A stretch of DNA of 64,000 nucleotides from Cystobacter fuscus (GTDB lineage: Bacteria > Myxococcota > Myxococcia > Myxococcales > Myxococcaceae): positions 4,712,001 to 4,776,000 of the forward strand of contig NZ_CP022098.1 in assembly GCF_002305875.1 (NCBI RefSeq), in the 5' to 3' direction. The notes under the pieces are model-generated. The model saw only the letters and a program-made list of their open reading frames with translations, was not told the origin of the DNA and did no database searches. Of the stretch, positions 16,576-25,482 are shown piece by piece. A program made the position numbers and the translations under genes. Within the stretch, counting starts at the first letter, position 1. Each line of letters begins with the position of its first letter.

Positions 16576-18870
16576 ATGGATACCGAGTCCCTCAAGAGAT
16601 CCCTCCTGCAGAAGTTCCAGGAAGTCAGCGCGGATCGGCTGCAGAAGATCCAGCTGGGCGTGCTCGACCTGGAGAAGCCCACCGCGGATCAGGCGGCGGA
16701 CGAGGTCGCGCGCGAGCTGCACACGATGAAGGGCGAGGCGCGCATGCTCGGCCTGGCCGCCATCGGTCAGCTCGCGCACGCGGCCGAGGACGTGCTGCGC
16801 GCCGAGCGCGAAGGAAAGGCCGCCACCGAGGTGGCGACGGACCTGCTGCTGCGCGCATGTGACACCATCGCGGACCTGCTGGAGGACCACGAGGGTGCCC
16901 AGGTGGGCACCCTGGCCTCCCAGGAGATGTGCGAGGCGCTCTCCGCGGCGTCCGGCCATCCCATTCCCCCCATCGGCGGCGTCAAGGCGCCCTCGTCCAC
17001 GAGCGTCCCGGCCGTGCGCCCCGCTCACGCCGAGACCGTGCTGGAGGTCATGGCCGAGGCCGTGGAGCCCGCCTACGCGCCTCCTCCCGCGCCCGTCGCC
17101 GCCGCGCCCGCCGCCGCTGCCGCGCCCCGGGCCGCCAAGGCCGAGCACGAGGAGCCGCACCACAACAAGCTGGCCGATCGCAGCATCCGCGTGAACGTCG
17201 AGGTGCTCGACTCGCTCGGCCTGCTCGCGGGAGATCTGCTGGTGGAGAGCGCGCGTGGCCGCCTGCGCGCCTCGCAGATCGAATCGTTGCTCCAGCGCTT
17301 CTCGCGCCTGGGCGACCGCTTCCTGCGGCTCACCGAGCAGCTCGAGGTGCCCAACACGCTGCGCAACGACGTGGAGCGCATCGAGGGTGATCTGCACATG
17401 CTGCGCGATGACGCGTTCCGCTTCGTGCGCAGCAACGGCGATGGCATCGAGACGCTGCACGGCAACCTGGCCATGATGGCGGACCACGTGGCCGAGGCCC
17501 GGCTGGTGCCCCTGTCCACCGTCTTCGACGCCTTCCCGCGCGCCGTGCGCGACCTGTCCCGCTCCCAGGCCAAGGAGGTGGATCTCGTCATCGAGAACGC
17601 CGACCTGGGCGTGGACCGCTCGATGCTGGCCGACGTGCGCGACGCGCTCGTGCACCTGTTGCGCAACGGCGTGGACCACGGCCTGGAGACGCCCGACGAG
17701 CGCCGCATGCTCGGCAAGCCCGCCGCGGGACGCCTGCGCATCCGCGTACGCGCCGATGGCGACATGCTCAGCATCGAGGTGGACGACGACGGCCGCGGCA
17801 TGGATCCGCAGAAGCTGCGCGCGGTGGCCGTGCGCAAGCACCTGCTCACGGAGAACCAGGCCGCCTCGCTCTCCGAGCGCGAGGCCATCGAGCTCATCTT
17901 CCGCCCCGGCTTCTCCACCCGCGAGGAAGTCACCGACATCTCTGGCCGCGGCGTGGGCATGGACGTGGTGAAGAAGAAGGTGGAGTCGCTGGGCGGCTCG
18001 GTGGGCATCTCCAGCCGCCTGGGCCGTGGCTCCACCTTCACCCTGCGTCTGCCGCAGTCGCTCGCGCTCATGAAGGTGCTGCTGGTGCGCCTGGGCGACG
18101 ACGTCTACGGGATTCCCGCCGCCGACGTGGTGGCGGTGATGCGCGTGAAGCCGGATGATCGCATGGAGGTGTTCGGCACCCTGGCGGTCAAGCACCGCGG
18201 CAAGCCCATCGCGCTGGTGGGCCTGGGGCCGCTGCTCGGCGTCAACGGCGGCAACCGCTTCGACAAGCCGCCCGCCGTGGTGGTGCGTCACGGCGATGAT
18301 CATGCCGCCCTGGTGGTGGATGGCTTCGTGGACGAGCGCGAGGTGGCGGTGAAGCCCTGCGGCGGCGAGTTCCTCAAGGGCGCCGCCTTCATCGCCGGCA
18401 CCGCCGCGCTGGAGGACGGCCGCATCGCCGTGCTGCTGCACGTGCCGGACATCATGACCGAGGTGCGCCGCATGGCGCGCCCCGTCACCCAGGGCACCAC
18501 CGCCAAGCGGCTCAAGGTGCTGCTGGTGGACGACTCGCCCATCGCGCGTGCCACCGAGTCCGCGCTCGTCAAGGCGCTCGGCCACACCGTGGACGAGGCC
18601 CAGGACGGCGAGGAGGGCTACCTGCGCGCCCAGTCCCAGACGTACGATCTCATCCTCACCGACGTGCAGATGCCCCGCCTGGATGGCTTCTCGTTCACCC
18701 GTAGGCTCAAGTCCACCGCGGGGCTGGCGCGCACGCCGGTCATCGTCCTGTCCTCGCTCGCATCCCCCGAGGACAGACGGCGCGGGGCCGAGGCGGGCGC
18801 GGATGCATACCTCGTCAAGGGCGAGCTGGGCGTGGAAAGCCTCGCCCAGACCATCGATCGGCTCACCTGA
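16576..18870 (+). CDS. frzE: FrzE: CheA-CheY fusion histidine kinase
   Basis: 764 residues. An HPt domain carries the phosphorylated His49 (ELHTMKGEARM), the same number as in M. xanthus FrzE. A Pro/Ala linker (about 135-195) follows, then the CheA dimerisation and ATPase domain with N box HLLRNGVDHGLE, G1 VDDDGRGMD and G2 GRGVGMDVVKKKV. A CheW-like regulatory domain is next (about 495-635), then a receiver domain (646-764) with Asp696 in LILTDVQMP. In M. xanthus the fused receiver restrains the kinase and FrzZ is the main phosphate target. The start is ATG 16576, after the frzCD-frzE hairpin; frzG begins 19 bases after the stop. Confidence 0.96.
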   Translation: MDTESLKRSLLQKFQEVSADRLQKIQLGVLDLEKPTADQAADEVARELHTMKGEARMLGLAAIGQLAHAAEDVLRAEREGKAATEVATDLLLRACDTIADLLEDHEGAQVGTLASQEMCEALSAASGHPIPPIGGVKAPSSTSVPAVRPAHAETVLEVMAEAVEPAYAPPPAPVAAAPAAAAAPRAAKAEHEEPHHNKLADRSIRVNVEVLDSLGLLAGDLLVESARGRLRASQIESLLQRFSRLGDRFLRLTEQLEVPNTLRNDVERIEGDLHMLRDDAFRFVRSNGDGIETLHGNLAMMADHVAEARLVPLSTVFDAFPRAVRDLSRSQAKEVDLVIENADLGVDRSMLADVRDALVHLLRNGVDHGLETPDERRMLGKPAAGRLRIRVRADGDMLSIEVDDDGRGMDPQKLRAVAVRKHLLTENQAASLSEREAIELIFRPGFSTREEVTDISGRGVGMDVVKKKVESLGGSVGISSRLGRGSTFTLRLPQSLALMKVLLVRLGDDVYGIPAADVVAVMRVKPDDRMEVFGTLAVKHRGKPIALVGLGPLLGVNGGNRFDKPPAVVVRHGDDHAALVVDGFVDEREVAVKPCGGEFLKGAAFIAGTAALEDGRIAVLLHVPDIMTEVRRMARPVTQGTTAKRLKVLLVDDSPIARATESALVKALGHTVDEAQDGEEGYLRAQSQTYDLILTDVQMPRLDGFSFTRRLKSTAGLARTPVIVLSSLASPEDRRRGAEAGADAYLVKGELGVESLAQTIDRLT

Positions 18871-18889
18871 GAGAAGGCAAGGGAATCAC

Positions 18890-19897
18890 TTGGACGTCGG
18901 TGCGTCCGCATACCGGGTGTTGCTCGTGGGCGAGGTGTTCCGGGGCGCCTCGCGAGGATTGTTCGATGGGAGCGTGCTCGCCCCGTCGGGCAACGTCTGT
19001 GGTTTTGCCGAGGCGCTCGAGGGCGTGCAGCGGCTGCACCCGGACGTGGTCGTGGTGGATCTGGCCGCGCCGGAGTCGCTCCAGGCCATCGCCCGCGTCA
19101 TGGTGGAGCGGCCCGTGCCCGTGCTCGCGCTGCACCCGGGGGTGCTCTCGGACGCCGAGGCCTTCCAGGCGCTCGCCTCGGGGGCCGTGGAGGTGGTGTC
19201 CCGGCCGGCCGAGCCCGGCGCCGAGTTCTGGCACACGGTGAGCCGCAAGTTGATGCTGCTCGCCGAGGTGCGCGTGTCACGCCCCGTGCAGGGCCAGTCC
19301 AAGCCCGTGCGCCCCGCGCCCTCCGAGGCGCCGTACCCCCTGGTGGCCATCGCCTCGTCGCTCGGCGGGCCCAAGGCGCTCTCCGTGCTGCTCAAGACCC
19401 TGCCGCAGGACTTTCCCGCCCCCGTGTGCATCTGCCAGCACATCAGCGAGGGCTTCACCGAGGGGCTCGCGCAGTGGCTGGGCGCCAGCTCGTCGTTGCG
19501 CGTGGTGGAGGCCTCCGAAGGAGACGCCATGGTGCCCGGCTCCGTCTATATCGCCCCCTCGGGCTCGCACCTGCTGGTGCGCTCGGGGGGCCTGCTGTCG
19601 CTGGACCCGGGGCCGCCGGTGCGCGGCTTCCGGCCCTCGTGTGACGTGCTGCTCACGTCGGCGGCGGAGAGCTTCGGCACGCGCGTGCTGGGCGTCATCC
19701 TCACCGGCATGGGCCGCGACGGTGCCCGGGGGCTCAAGGAGATCCGCGAGCGCGGCGGCCGCACCATCGCCCAGGACAAGGCGACGTGCGCCGTGTACGG
19801 GATGCCCAAGGAAGCCGTGCGACTGGGCGCCGCCGAGGAAGTCCTTCCACTCGATCGCATCGGACCAACCCTCACCCAGTGGGTGCGCACATGCTGA
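18890..19897 (+). CDS. frzG: FrzG: CheB-type methylesterase with degenerate receiver
   Basis: 335 residues, matching M. xanthus FrzG (about 334). The C-terminal methylesterase domain (about 148-335) removes methyl groups from FrzCD and keeps the catalytic triad Ser157 (SSLGG), His184 (CQHISEG) and Asp277 (LTGMGRDG). The N-terminal receiver-like domain (8-125) retains an Asp in [10 protein letters not shown]. It has lost the acidic pair: the LVDD position reads LVGE, so phosphorylation control is doubtful. The start is TTG 18890: it fits the expected N-terminus, follows AAGGG by 6 bases, and no ATG or GTG is better placed. It overlaps frzF by 7 bases. Confidence 0.93.
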   Translation: MDVGASAYRVLLVGEVFRGASRGLFDGSVLAPSGNVCGFAEALEGVQRLHPDVVVVDLAAPESLQAIARVMVERPVPVLALHPGVLSDAEAFQALASGAVEVVSRPAEPGAEFWHTVSRKLMLLAEVRVSRPVQGQSKPVRPAPSEAPYPLVAIASSLGGPKALSVLLKTLPQDFPAPVCICQHISEGFTEGLAQWLGASSSLRVVEASEGDAMVPGSVYIAPSGSHLLVRSGGLLSLDPGPPVRGFRPSCDVLLTSAAESFGTRVLGVILTGMGRDGARGLKEIRERGGRTIAQDKATCAVYGMPKEAVRLGAAEEVLPLDRIGPTLTQWVRTC

Positions 19898-21510
19898 CAG
19901 TGACCTCCCGGGCCCTGCAGCAACTGGCTTCCCTGTTGCTCGAGCGCGCGGGGCTGAAGATCACCCCGGACGGCTACCACAGCCTGCGCCTGGCGCTGTC
20001 CACGCGCATGCCCCTGTCGGGGCTCGAGGACTCCGAGGAGTACGTCAATCGCCTGCGCACCCAGGAGGACGAGCTGCGCAAGCTCCTGCCGCTCGTCACC
20101 GTGGGCCACACGGAGTTCTTCCGCGATCCCAAGCAGTTCAGCGCGCTGGAGAACCGCATCCTCCCCGAGGCCCTGGCGCGCGCGCGGCGCGAGACGCGCC
20201 GGGTGTCCATCTGGTCCGCGGGCTGCGCCACCGGTGAGGAGCCCTACAGCGTGGCCATGGTGCTCGCCGAGCTGGGTGCATTGCCCATCGAGGTGGATCT
20301 GTGGGCCACGGATCTCAACCTCGCCGCCGTGGAGGCCGCCAAGCAGGGCCGCTTCGCCTCGAGGCGCGTGGCCAGCATCCCCACCGATCGCCGCACGCGC
20401 TTCTTCCGGCAGGTGCCCGGAGGCCATGAGATCGTCTCTTCGCTCAAGGACTACGTGCGCTTCGACGGGCAGAACCTCGCCGTCCCCATCTTCGAGAAGG
20501 TCAAGCCCGAGTCGCTGGATCTCATCCTCTGCCGCAACGTCATCATCTACTTCGACCTGCCCACCATCCGCGCGCTGATGGACCGCTTCCTCGCGGCGCT
20601 GCGGCCCGGGGCGCTCCTGCTGCTGGGCTACTCGGAGAGCCTCTTCAAGGTCTACGACCGCTTCGAGATGGTGGAGATGGAGGGCTCGTTCATCTACCGC
20701 CGGCCCGTCAAGCCCCTGGAGCCGCGCGCTCCCGGCGTGGGCCCCAAGCCCATGCCCCTGGGGGCGCTGCCTCCCGCGACGCCGCCCCGGCCCCAGGTGT
20801 CCACCCCTCCCAAGCCCCGGCCGACCATCCGCACGTCCTCGGTGCTTCCGTCCACCGAGGCCCTGCAGCAGACGTTGGACGCCTCGGACATGAAGACGCC
20901 CACGCGCCGCACGCCCGCGCTCACCGCCGAGTTCATGGAGGCCGCGCGCACGCGCCCCACCAGCGAGATGCCCGCCTGGAGCCTGATGCTCTCACCCGGC
21001 GAGCGGCTCAACGCGGCCGTGCGGATGATCGAGCGCGGGGACTTCGTGTCCGCGGTGGCCACCGTGGAGCAGCTCCTGGTGGATGAGCCCAACCACCTGG
21101 ATGCGCTGCTCACCATCGGCAACCTCTACTCGCTCACGGGGCGGATCGCCGACGCGCGCGAGGCCTTCAACCAGGCGCTCCACCGCGAGCCGTTGTGCGT
21201 GGAGGCGCGGGTGTTCGGCGGGCTCGCGGCGCTCCAGGCCGGGGAGCTGCCCGAGGCTCGTGCCGAGCTCGGCAAGGCGCTCTTCCTGGAGCCCTCGCTC
21301 GCCATCGGCCACTACCTCATGGCGCAGGTGCACGAGCGCTTGAGCGATCACGAGGCGGCGCGGCGCAGCTACCGCAACGCCATCTCGCAACTGCGCTTCC
21401 CCCAGCGGCCGCTGGCCGGCCACTACCCGGAGCTGCCGGACTCGGCCGAGGCCATCTCCCGCGCGGCCCGCTACGCGCTCGCCGCGCTGGAGGAGGGGCC
21501 CCCGCGCTAG
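19891..21510 (+). CDS. frzF: FrzF: CheR-type methyltransferase with TPR domain
   Basis: 539 residues. The CheR domain (1-about 275) transfers methyl from SAM to glutamates of FrzCD: helical N-domain, TEFFRD (74-79), SAM motif [10 protein letters not shown] (111-120) and [12 protein letters not shown]. Residues 276-345 are Pro-rich. About 370-510 are tetratricopeptide-like repeats ([27 protein letters not shown] and two neighbours), as in M. xanthus FrzF, where the TPR part alters which receptor sites are methylated. The ATG at 19891 lies within the end of frzG. Last gene of the operon; it converges on the gene at 21521 with only 10 bases between. Confidence 0.95.
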   Translation: MLTVTSRALQQLASLLLERAGLKITPDGYHSLRLALSTRMPLSGLEDSEEYVNRLRTQEDELRKLLPLVTVGHTEFFRDPKQFSALENRILPEALARARRETRRVSIWSAGCATGEEPYSVAMVLAELGALPIEVDLWATDLNLAAVEAAKQGRFASRRVASIPTDRRTRFFRQVPGGHEIVSSLKDYVRFDGQNLAVPIFEKVKPESLDLILCRNVIIYFDLPTIRALMDRFLAALRPGALLLLGYSESLFKVYDRFEMVEMEGSFIYRRPVKPLEPRAPGVGPKPMPLGALPPATPPRPQVSTPPKPRPTIRTSSVLPSTEALQQTLDASDMKTPTRRTPALTAEFMEAARTRPTSEMPAWSLMLSPGERLNAAVRMIERGDFVSAVATVEQLLVDEPNHLDALLTIGNLYSLTGRIADAREAFNQALHREPLCVEARVFGGLAALQAGELPEARAELGKALFLEPSLAIGHYLMAQVHERLSDHEAARRSYRNAISQLRFPQRPLAGHYPELPDSAEAISRAARYALAALEEGPPR

Positions 21511-21514
21511 GGGC

Positions 21515-21531
21515 GCCTCGTCACGCGAGGC
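21515..21531. terminator. Hairpin at the frzF convergent junction
   Basis: GCCTCG (21515-21520) and CGAGGC (21526-21531) form a 6-bp stem with a 5-base loop, in and just beyond the 10-base gap between frzF and the convergent small gene. No T run. Low-strength candidate for a shared terminator. Confidence 0.35.
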
Positions 21532-21841
21532 CCTTGTTCACGTCGTCGGTGCTCTTGGACGCATCCAGCACGCTGGCGAACTTGTCCTGGATGTAGGACT
21601 TGGCCTTGCTGCGCAGCAGCATGCCCGGGTCCGTGCCCTCGCCCTGGATGACGCCGTCGGTGATGGTGAAGTTGGCGTCCAGGCTGATGCCCATCACCTT
21701 GCCGGTCACCTTCGCGCCGTCGCCCGACCAGTTCGACTGCACGCCGTACTTGCTCTTCCAGTACTGGAGGAGCTGCTCGACGCGCTTCCTCGCATCGTCC
21801 TTGTTGAGGGTGTGGGGAATCTCGAACTTCATCGTGCCCAT
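21521..21841 (-). CDS. Polyhydroxyalkanoic acid system family protein (PHA_gran_rgn type)
   Basis: 106 residues. The sequence starts MGTMKFEIPHTLNKDDARKRVEQLL and continues with a beta-rich segment containing GKVMGISLDANFTITDGVIQ, then an amphipathic C-terminal helix. This matches the small family often annotated as polyhydroxyalkanoic acid system protein. No PHA synthase or phasin gene is in the window, so the family name does not prove a storage-granule role. The start at 21841 has AAGGAG upstream; a second ATG at 21832 is possible. No signal peptide. Confidence 0.75.
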   Translation of the reverse strand: MGTMKFEIPHTLNKDDARKRVEQLLQYWKSKYGVQSNWSGDGAKVTGKVMGISLDANFTITDGVIQGEGTDPGMLLRSKAKSYIQDKFASVLDASKSTDDVNKGLA

Positions 21842-22036
21842 CTGGCGCTCCTTCGGGTGGGTGATGTCCTGCCTCGGGTCTAGTGAGGGCGGGACGGGAT
21901 GTGAACCCGGGTGTCTCCGGCAGGGGCCTGGAAGTCAACAGTACGATCGGGCCTCGTGGCGCCTGGCTTCCTGGCCGCCGTCCGGGCCGGGCTCCCTTCC
22001 TGGACGGAAGGAGGGGGGCATCTCCACCTTGGTGGC

Positions 22037-23182
22037 ATGGCGCGCGTCCTTCCCTTCTCCGCTCTGTTTCCTTCGCTCGAGTCCCATCTGTTGGCCGATG
22101 ACGGGGGCGGCTCCTTCAACGCGCCGCCCCGGTCCGCCTCGGTGCGTCCGCTGTTGGATCGGGTGGATCCCACGGCGGAGCTGGGCCGCTGGCGGGCCGC
22201 GGGCTCCGTGCTGCGCGACAGCCGGCCCGCCCTGTATCTGGCCGAGGTGCCCGCCCAGGACGGCCCGCTGGGCGCGCCTCCGGTGCGCTTCCTGCTATGC
22301 GCGCTCGCACCCGACGCGGCCGATCCCCTGGAGAGCGATCCCTACCGGCCCCGCTCCGCCCAGGTGGAGCCCGCCATCACCCTGGCGGCCGATGATCACG
22401 GGGTGCTCCGGGGCCTGCTGGCGGAGGCCGCCGAGCGCGGCAGCGTGGTGTGGCAGGGGACGTTCCAGGGGGCCCCGCTGTCCCTGCGCCGCATCGAGCC
22501 GTCCCCGGTGGCCCGGCGCATCCAGGCGGTGCTCGACGAGGCGCCGCTGCGTCCCCTGGCGGAGCTCGACGAGCGCCGGCCGAGCCTCGCGGCCATCGTG
22601 CCCCTGTCGGATCCGGGGTTGCACTTCGAGCCCGTGCACCGAGGCCTCCACGGCCTGGACACCTTCCACGAGGAGACCTTCCTCGCGCTCGTGACGGCGT
22701 ACGCACGCGTCTACGAGCTCGACGAGCCGCTGACGAGCGCGCGGGGCGTGGCCAACGCGCGTGAGCGGCTGGCCACGCTGGTGCGCGGACAGCACGCGGT
22801 GCTGCTGGTGTTGCCCGGGGGGCGGGGGAAGATCCTCCGCTTCCGGCAGGGGTTGGATCTGGCGCACCTGAAGGCGGCCCCGCGCAATCCCACGCTGCGC
22901 AGCCTGGATCTGGCGCTGCTCAACGCGCTGGTGCTGCGCACGGTGCTGGGCATCAAGGAGCCCGAGGCGCCCGGGCACCCGAACGTGTTCGCGGTGCGGG
23001 GCCTCGAGTCGCTGGTGCGGGGCGTGGAGGAGGGGAAGTTCCAGGCGGGCTTCGCCCTCAACCCTCCGCCGCTGTGGGAGGTGCGCGCGGTGATGGAGGC
23101 CGCGCAGACGCTCCCATCGAAGACGCTGCGGGTGGAGCCCGCGCCGCCCGCGGGCCTGCTCTTCCTCGATCCCGAGGCGTGA
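22037..23182 (+). CDS. DUF1015-like protein lacking the ADGHHR loop
   Basis: 381 residues, function unknown. The start (MARVLPFSALFPS), the central IVPLSDPGLHFEPVHR, the SLDLALLNALVLRTVLGI helix, and the C-terminal EAAQTLPSKTLRVEP and GLLFLDPE all align with my memory of the DUF1015 family. Typical members carry an ADGHHRYETAL segment before the SDPGL strand. Here that place reads RPLAELDERRPSLAAIVPL, so the histidine motif is absent and the protein is correspondingly short. DUF1015 proteins are sometimes linked to serine or amino-acid metabolism, but this one has lost the likely active motif. ATG 22037 is chosen by homology; ribosome-binding site weak. Unrelated neighbours on both sides. Confidence 0.6.
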   Translation: MARVLPFSALFPSLESHLLADDGGGSFNAPPRSASVRPLLDRVDPTAELGRWRAAGSVLRDSRPALYLAEVPAQDGPLGAPPVRFLLCALAPDAADPLESDPYRPRSAQVEPAITLAADDHGVLRGLLAEAAERGSVVWQGTFQGAPLSLRRIEPSPVARRIQAVLDEAPLRPLAELDERRPSLAAIVPLSDPGLHFEPVHRGLHGLDTFHEETFLALVTAYARVYELDEPLTSARGVANARERLATLVRGQHAVLLVLPGGRGKILRFRQGLDLAHLKAAPRNPTLRSLDLALLNALVLRTVLGIKEPEAPGHPNVFAVRGLESLVRGVEEGKFQAGFALNPPPLWEVRAVMEAAQTLPSKTLRVEPAPPAGLLFLDPEA

Positions 23183-23209
23183 GCGGGCCCTGTCGGGCCA
23201 CGGTGTGGG

Positions 23210-24466
23210 CTACGGCGTGCCGAACAGCTCCACCTCGAAGAGGGAGTAGCCGTACCCGGTGGAGCGCTTCGTGCCGTAGATGCGCACGTAGCGGGCGGTG
23301 GCGGACAGGCCGGTGTGGTCATCCACGCCGCCATCCCCGCCCACCACCGTGGCCACGGTCGTCCAGGTCGCGGCGTCGTTGGACACCTGGACCTGGTAGT
23401 CCTTGCCGTAGGCCGCCTCCCAGGTGAGCCGCACGCCGGTGATCTTCTTCGCGGCGCCCAGGTCGAGCTGGAGGTACTGCGGATCCGCGAAGGCGCTGCT
23501 CCAGCGGGTGCTCAGGTTGCCATCGATGGCATTGGCCGCGGGGGTGCCGCCGTTCTCGATGGAGGAGGCCGTGGCCGCCACCGGCGTCAGCTTGTTGCCC
23601 GTGGGGGGAGGGGTGGTGCCGCCGCCCGCGGGCAGGGAGACGTACAGGTTGCCCAGCTCCGTGAGCTGGCCCGACGCGCCGAGCAGGTTGACGTTGGGAA
23701 TATAAGTGCTGCGGCCGGAGAACCACGAGTAGCGGAAGACGGCGGGCTCGCTCTCGAGATAGGCGACGGCGTCGGTCATGTATTTCTTTTGCACTTCCAG
23801 GGTGATCTGATCGTGCGGCCGATCTCCGCAGGCGAACTCGGTGAGCCAGATGGGCTTGTTGTACTTCTTGAACAGGCCGATGTACCACTTGAGCGCGCTC
23901 AGGTCGCACGCGTACCAGTGCACGGCGACGTAATCCACCTGGCAATTGGTGCACCTGGCGAAGAAGGCATCCAGATAGACCACCGGATCCGTGAAGGTCA
24001 CGCCGCCTTCGGAGACACAATTTCCGCAGTAGTTGACCGCGGGGGACGCCAGCTTGAGGTTCCTGCGGCGAGCCACCTCCTCCAGGACGGGCCAGAGCGC
24101 CGCGGCCTCGCTGGGCGTCTTCCTGGCCTGGTCCATGAAGTTGGGCTCGTTGAAGCCCAGCAGGTACTGGGTGCCCACGGGAATGGAGGCGACGAGTTGC
24201 TCCGCGTTCGGCGTGCCACCCCACACCATGGGGATGAACGAGACGCCCACCGAGGAGGCCACGCTGGCGGCGCCCGCCTCGGGCGTGGGGGCCCAGTTGT
24301 ACCACCAGCTGATCCCCTTGGAGAGGGCCTTCATGTCCTCGGCGGAGTGATAGCCATAGGCCAGGCCTCGCTTGGCGCTCTTGGTTTGCGCCTGGGCGGA
24401 GACAGCGGCCAGACACAGCAACCACAGCAGGGGCGTGAGGGAGCGAATGGGATTGAATCGAGTCAT
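23210..24466 (-). CDS. Secreted GH128-type beta-1,3-glucanase with F5/8 type C domain
   Basis: 418 residues. A signal peptide (1-26, cleavage after AQA) leads to a glycosyl hydrolase catalytic core of the GH128 / Glyco_hydro_cc type (about 30-275). The likely acid/base is Glu107 in FNEPN and the likely nucleophile Glu210 in WLTEFAC. A short Gly/Pro/Thr linker connects to a C-terminal F5/8 type C (discoidin-like) carbohydrate-binding domain (about 295-418), with GYSLFEVELFG at the end. It should act outside the cell on fungal-type beta-1,3-glucan, suited to a predatory or scavenging myxobacterium. Several Cys in the catalytic domain may form disulphides. It is the last gene of a minus-strand pair, 64 bases after the aldo/keto reductase stop. 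Confidence 0.85.
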   Translation of the reverse strand: MTRFNPIRSLTPLLWLLCLAAVSAQAQTKSAKRGLAYGYHSAEDMKALSKGISWWYNWAPTPEAGAASVASSVGVSFIPMVWGGTPNAEQLVASIPVGTQYLLGFNEPNFMDQARKTPSEAAALWPVLEEVARRRNLKLASPAVNYCGNCVSEGGVTFTDPVVYLDAFFARCTNCQVDYVAVHWYACDLSALKWYIGLFKKYNKPIWLTEFACGDRPHDQITLEVQKKYMTDAVAYLESEPAVFRYSWFSGRSTYIPNVNLLGASGQLTELGNLYVSLPAGGGTTPPPTGNKLTPVAATASSIENGGTPAANAIDGNLSTRWSSAFADPQYLQLDLGAAKKITGVRLTWEAAYGKDYQVQVSNDAATWTTVATVVGGDGGVDDHTGLSATARYVRIYGTKRSTGYGYSLFEVELFGTP

Positions 24467-24530
24467 GGCCTGACCCTACCATGACCTCTATTTTTAGTCC
24501 GCAAAAACGGATTAAGCGGAAGGTGGGGAT

Positions 24531-25352
24531 TCACCGCCCGAGGTACTCCACCATGCGCGTCCGCGTCTTCTCATCGGGGAGTCGTCCGCTGCCCGCGCGC
24601 AGATTGTCTTCCAGATGACGGGGGTTGCTCGTGGCGGGGATGGGGCAGGTCACCGCCGGATGGCCGAGGATGTATTTGAGAAAGAATTCCGCCCAGCTCG
24701 TACAGTCGAACTCGGCTGCCCAGGCAGGCAGGGGTTTGCCCTTGACCTGGCGGAAGAGCGCGCCGCTCTCGAAGGGCCGCATCACCAGCACCGCGGTGCC
24801 GTGCTCGGCGGCGGCGGGAAGCAGCCGCTTCTCCGCGTCGCGCACGGCGATGGAGTAGGGCAGTTGCACGAAGTCCAGCGCCTCGTGGCGGATGAGCTTC
24901 TCCAGCTCGTCGAAGGCGCCGAGCTGGTAGTGCGTCACGCCGAGGTAGCGGATGCGCCCCTCCTTCTTCCACTCGCGCAGCACGGGCAGGTGGGTGCGCC
25001 AGTCCACCAGGTTGTGCACCTGCATCAAGTCCAGCTGCCCATGGCCCATCTTGCGCAGGGAGTCGCGCATCTGCGTGAGGCCCTCCTCGCGGCCGGAGGT
25101 CCACACCTTGGTGGCCAGGAAGGGGGTTCGCTCCTGGCCGAGCTCGCGCAACAGATCTCCCGTCACCGTCTCGGCGCGGCCGTACATGGGCGAGGAGTCG
25201 ATGACCCGGGCGCCCGCCGCGAGGAAGCGCTGGAGCACCTGCTTCTGGGAGGCTCGCTCCGCGGGCGAGGAGCCCACGTCGAACGTCTGCCAGGTGCCGA
25301 GCCCGACGACGGGCAGTTGCTCACCACTCTTGGGGATGGGACGGGTTCGCAT
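24531..25352 (-). CDS. Aldo/keto reductase
   Basis: 273 residues. An NADPH-dependent carbonyl reductase fold with the catalytic tetrad Asp52 and Tyr57 (IDSSPMYGRAE), Lys82 (LATKVW) and His113 (MQVHN). The C-terminal part has the cofactor-binding ATSNPRHLEDNLRA. There is no signal sequence in the 273-residue form (MRTRPIPKSGEQLPVVGLGT). Family members sometimes carry a Tat signal; none is visible. Substrate unknown. It is transcribed divergently from the DUF72 gene across 130 bases. Confidence 0.85.
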   Translation of the reverse strand: MRTRPIPKSGEQLPVVGLGTWQTFDVGSSPAERASQKQVLQRFLAAGARVIDSSPMYGRAETVTGDLLRELGQERTPFLATKVWTSGREEGLTQMRDSLRKMGHGQLDLMQVHNLVDWRTHLPVLREWKKEGRIRYLGVTHYQLGAFDELEKLIRHEALDFVQLPYSIAVRDAEKRLLPAAAEHGTAVLVMRPFESGALFRQVKGKPLPAWAAEFDCTSWAEFFLKYILGHPAVTCPIPATSNPRHLEDNLRAGSGRLPDEKTRTRMVEYLGR

Positions 25353-25482
25353 GCGGGGAAGCTACGGCGGGCGCGGGCGGGGATGAACCACGAAGGTGTT
25401 CGCGCCGGCTCGCCCTGGGGGCGGCCACGCGAGGGCCCGGCGGAGTGGGCCGGGGGTCGCGCCAGCGGCGGAGGCTGCCCAG

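Noticed and set aside
15538-18585. 1015-codon open frame antisense to frzCD and frzE
   Set aside because: Shadow of GC-rich coding sequence with third-position bias; the translation is low complexity and the plus-strand genes are certain.
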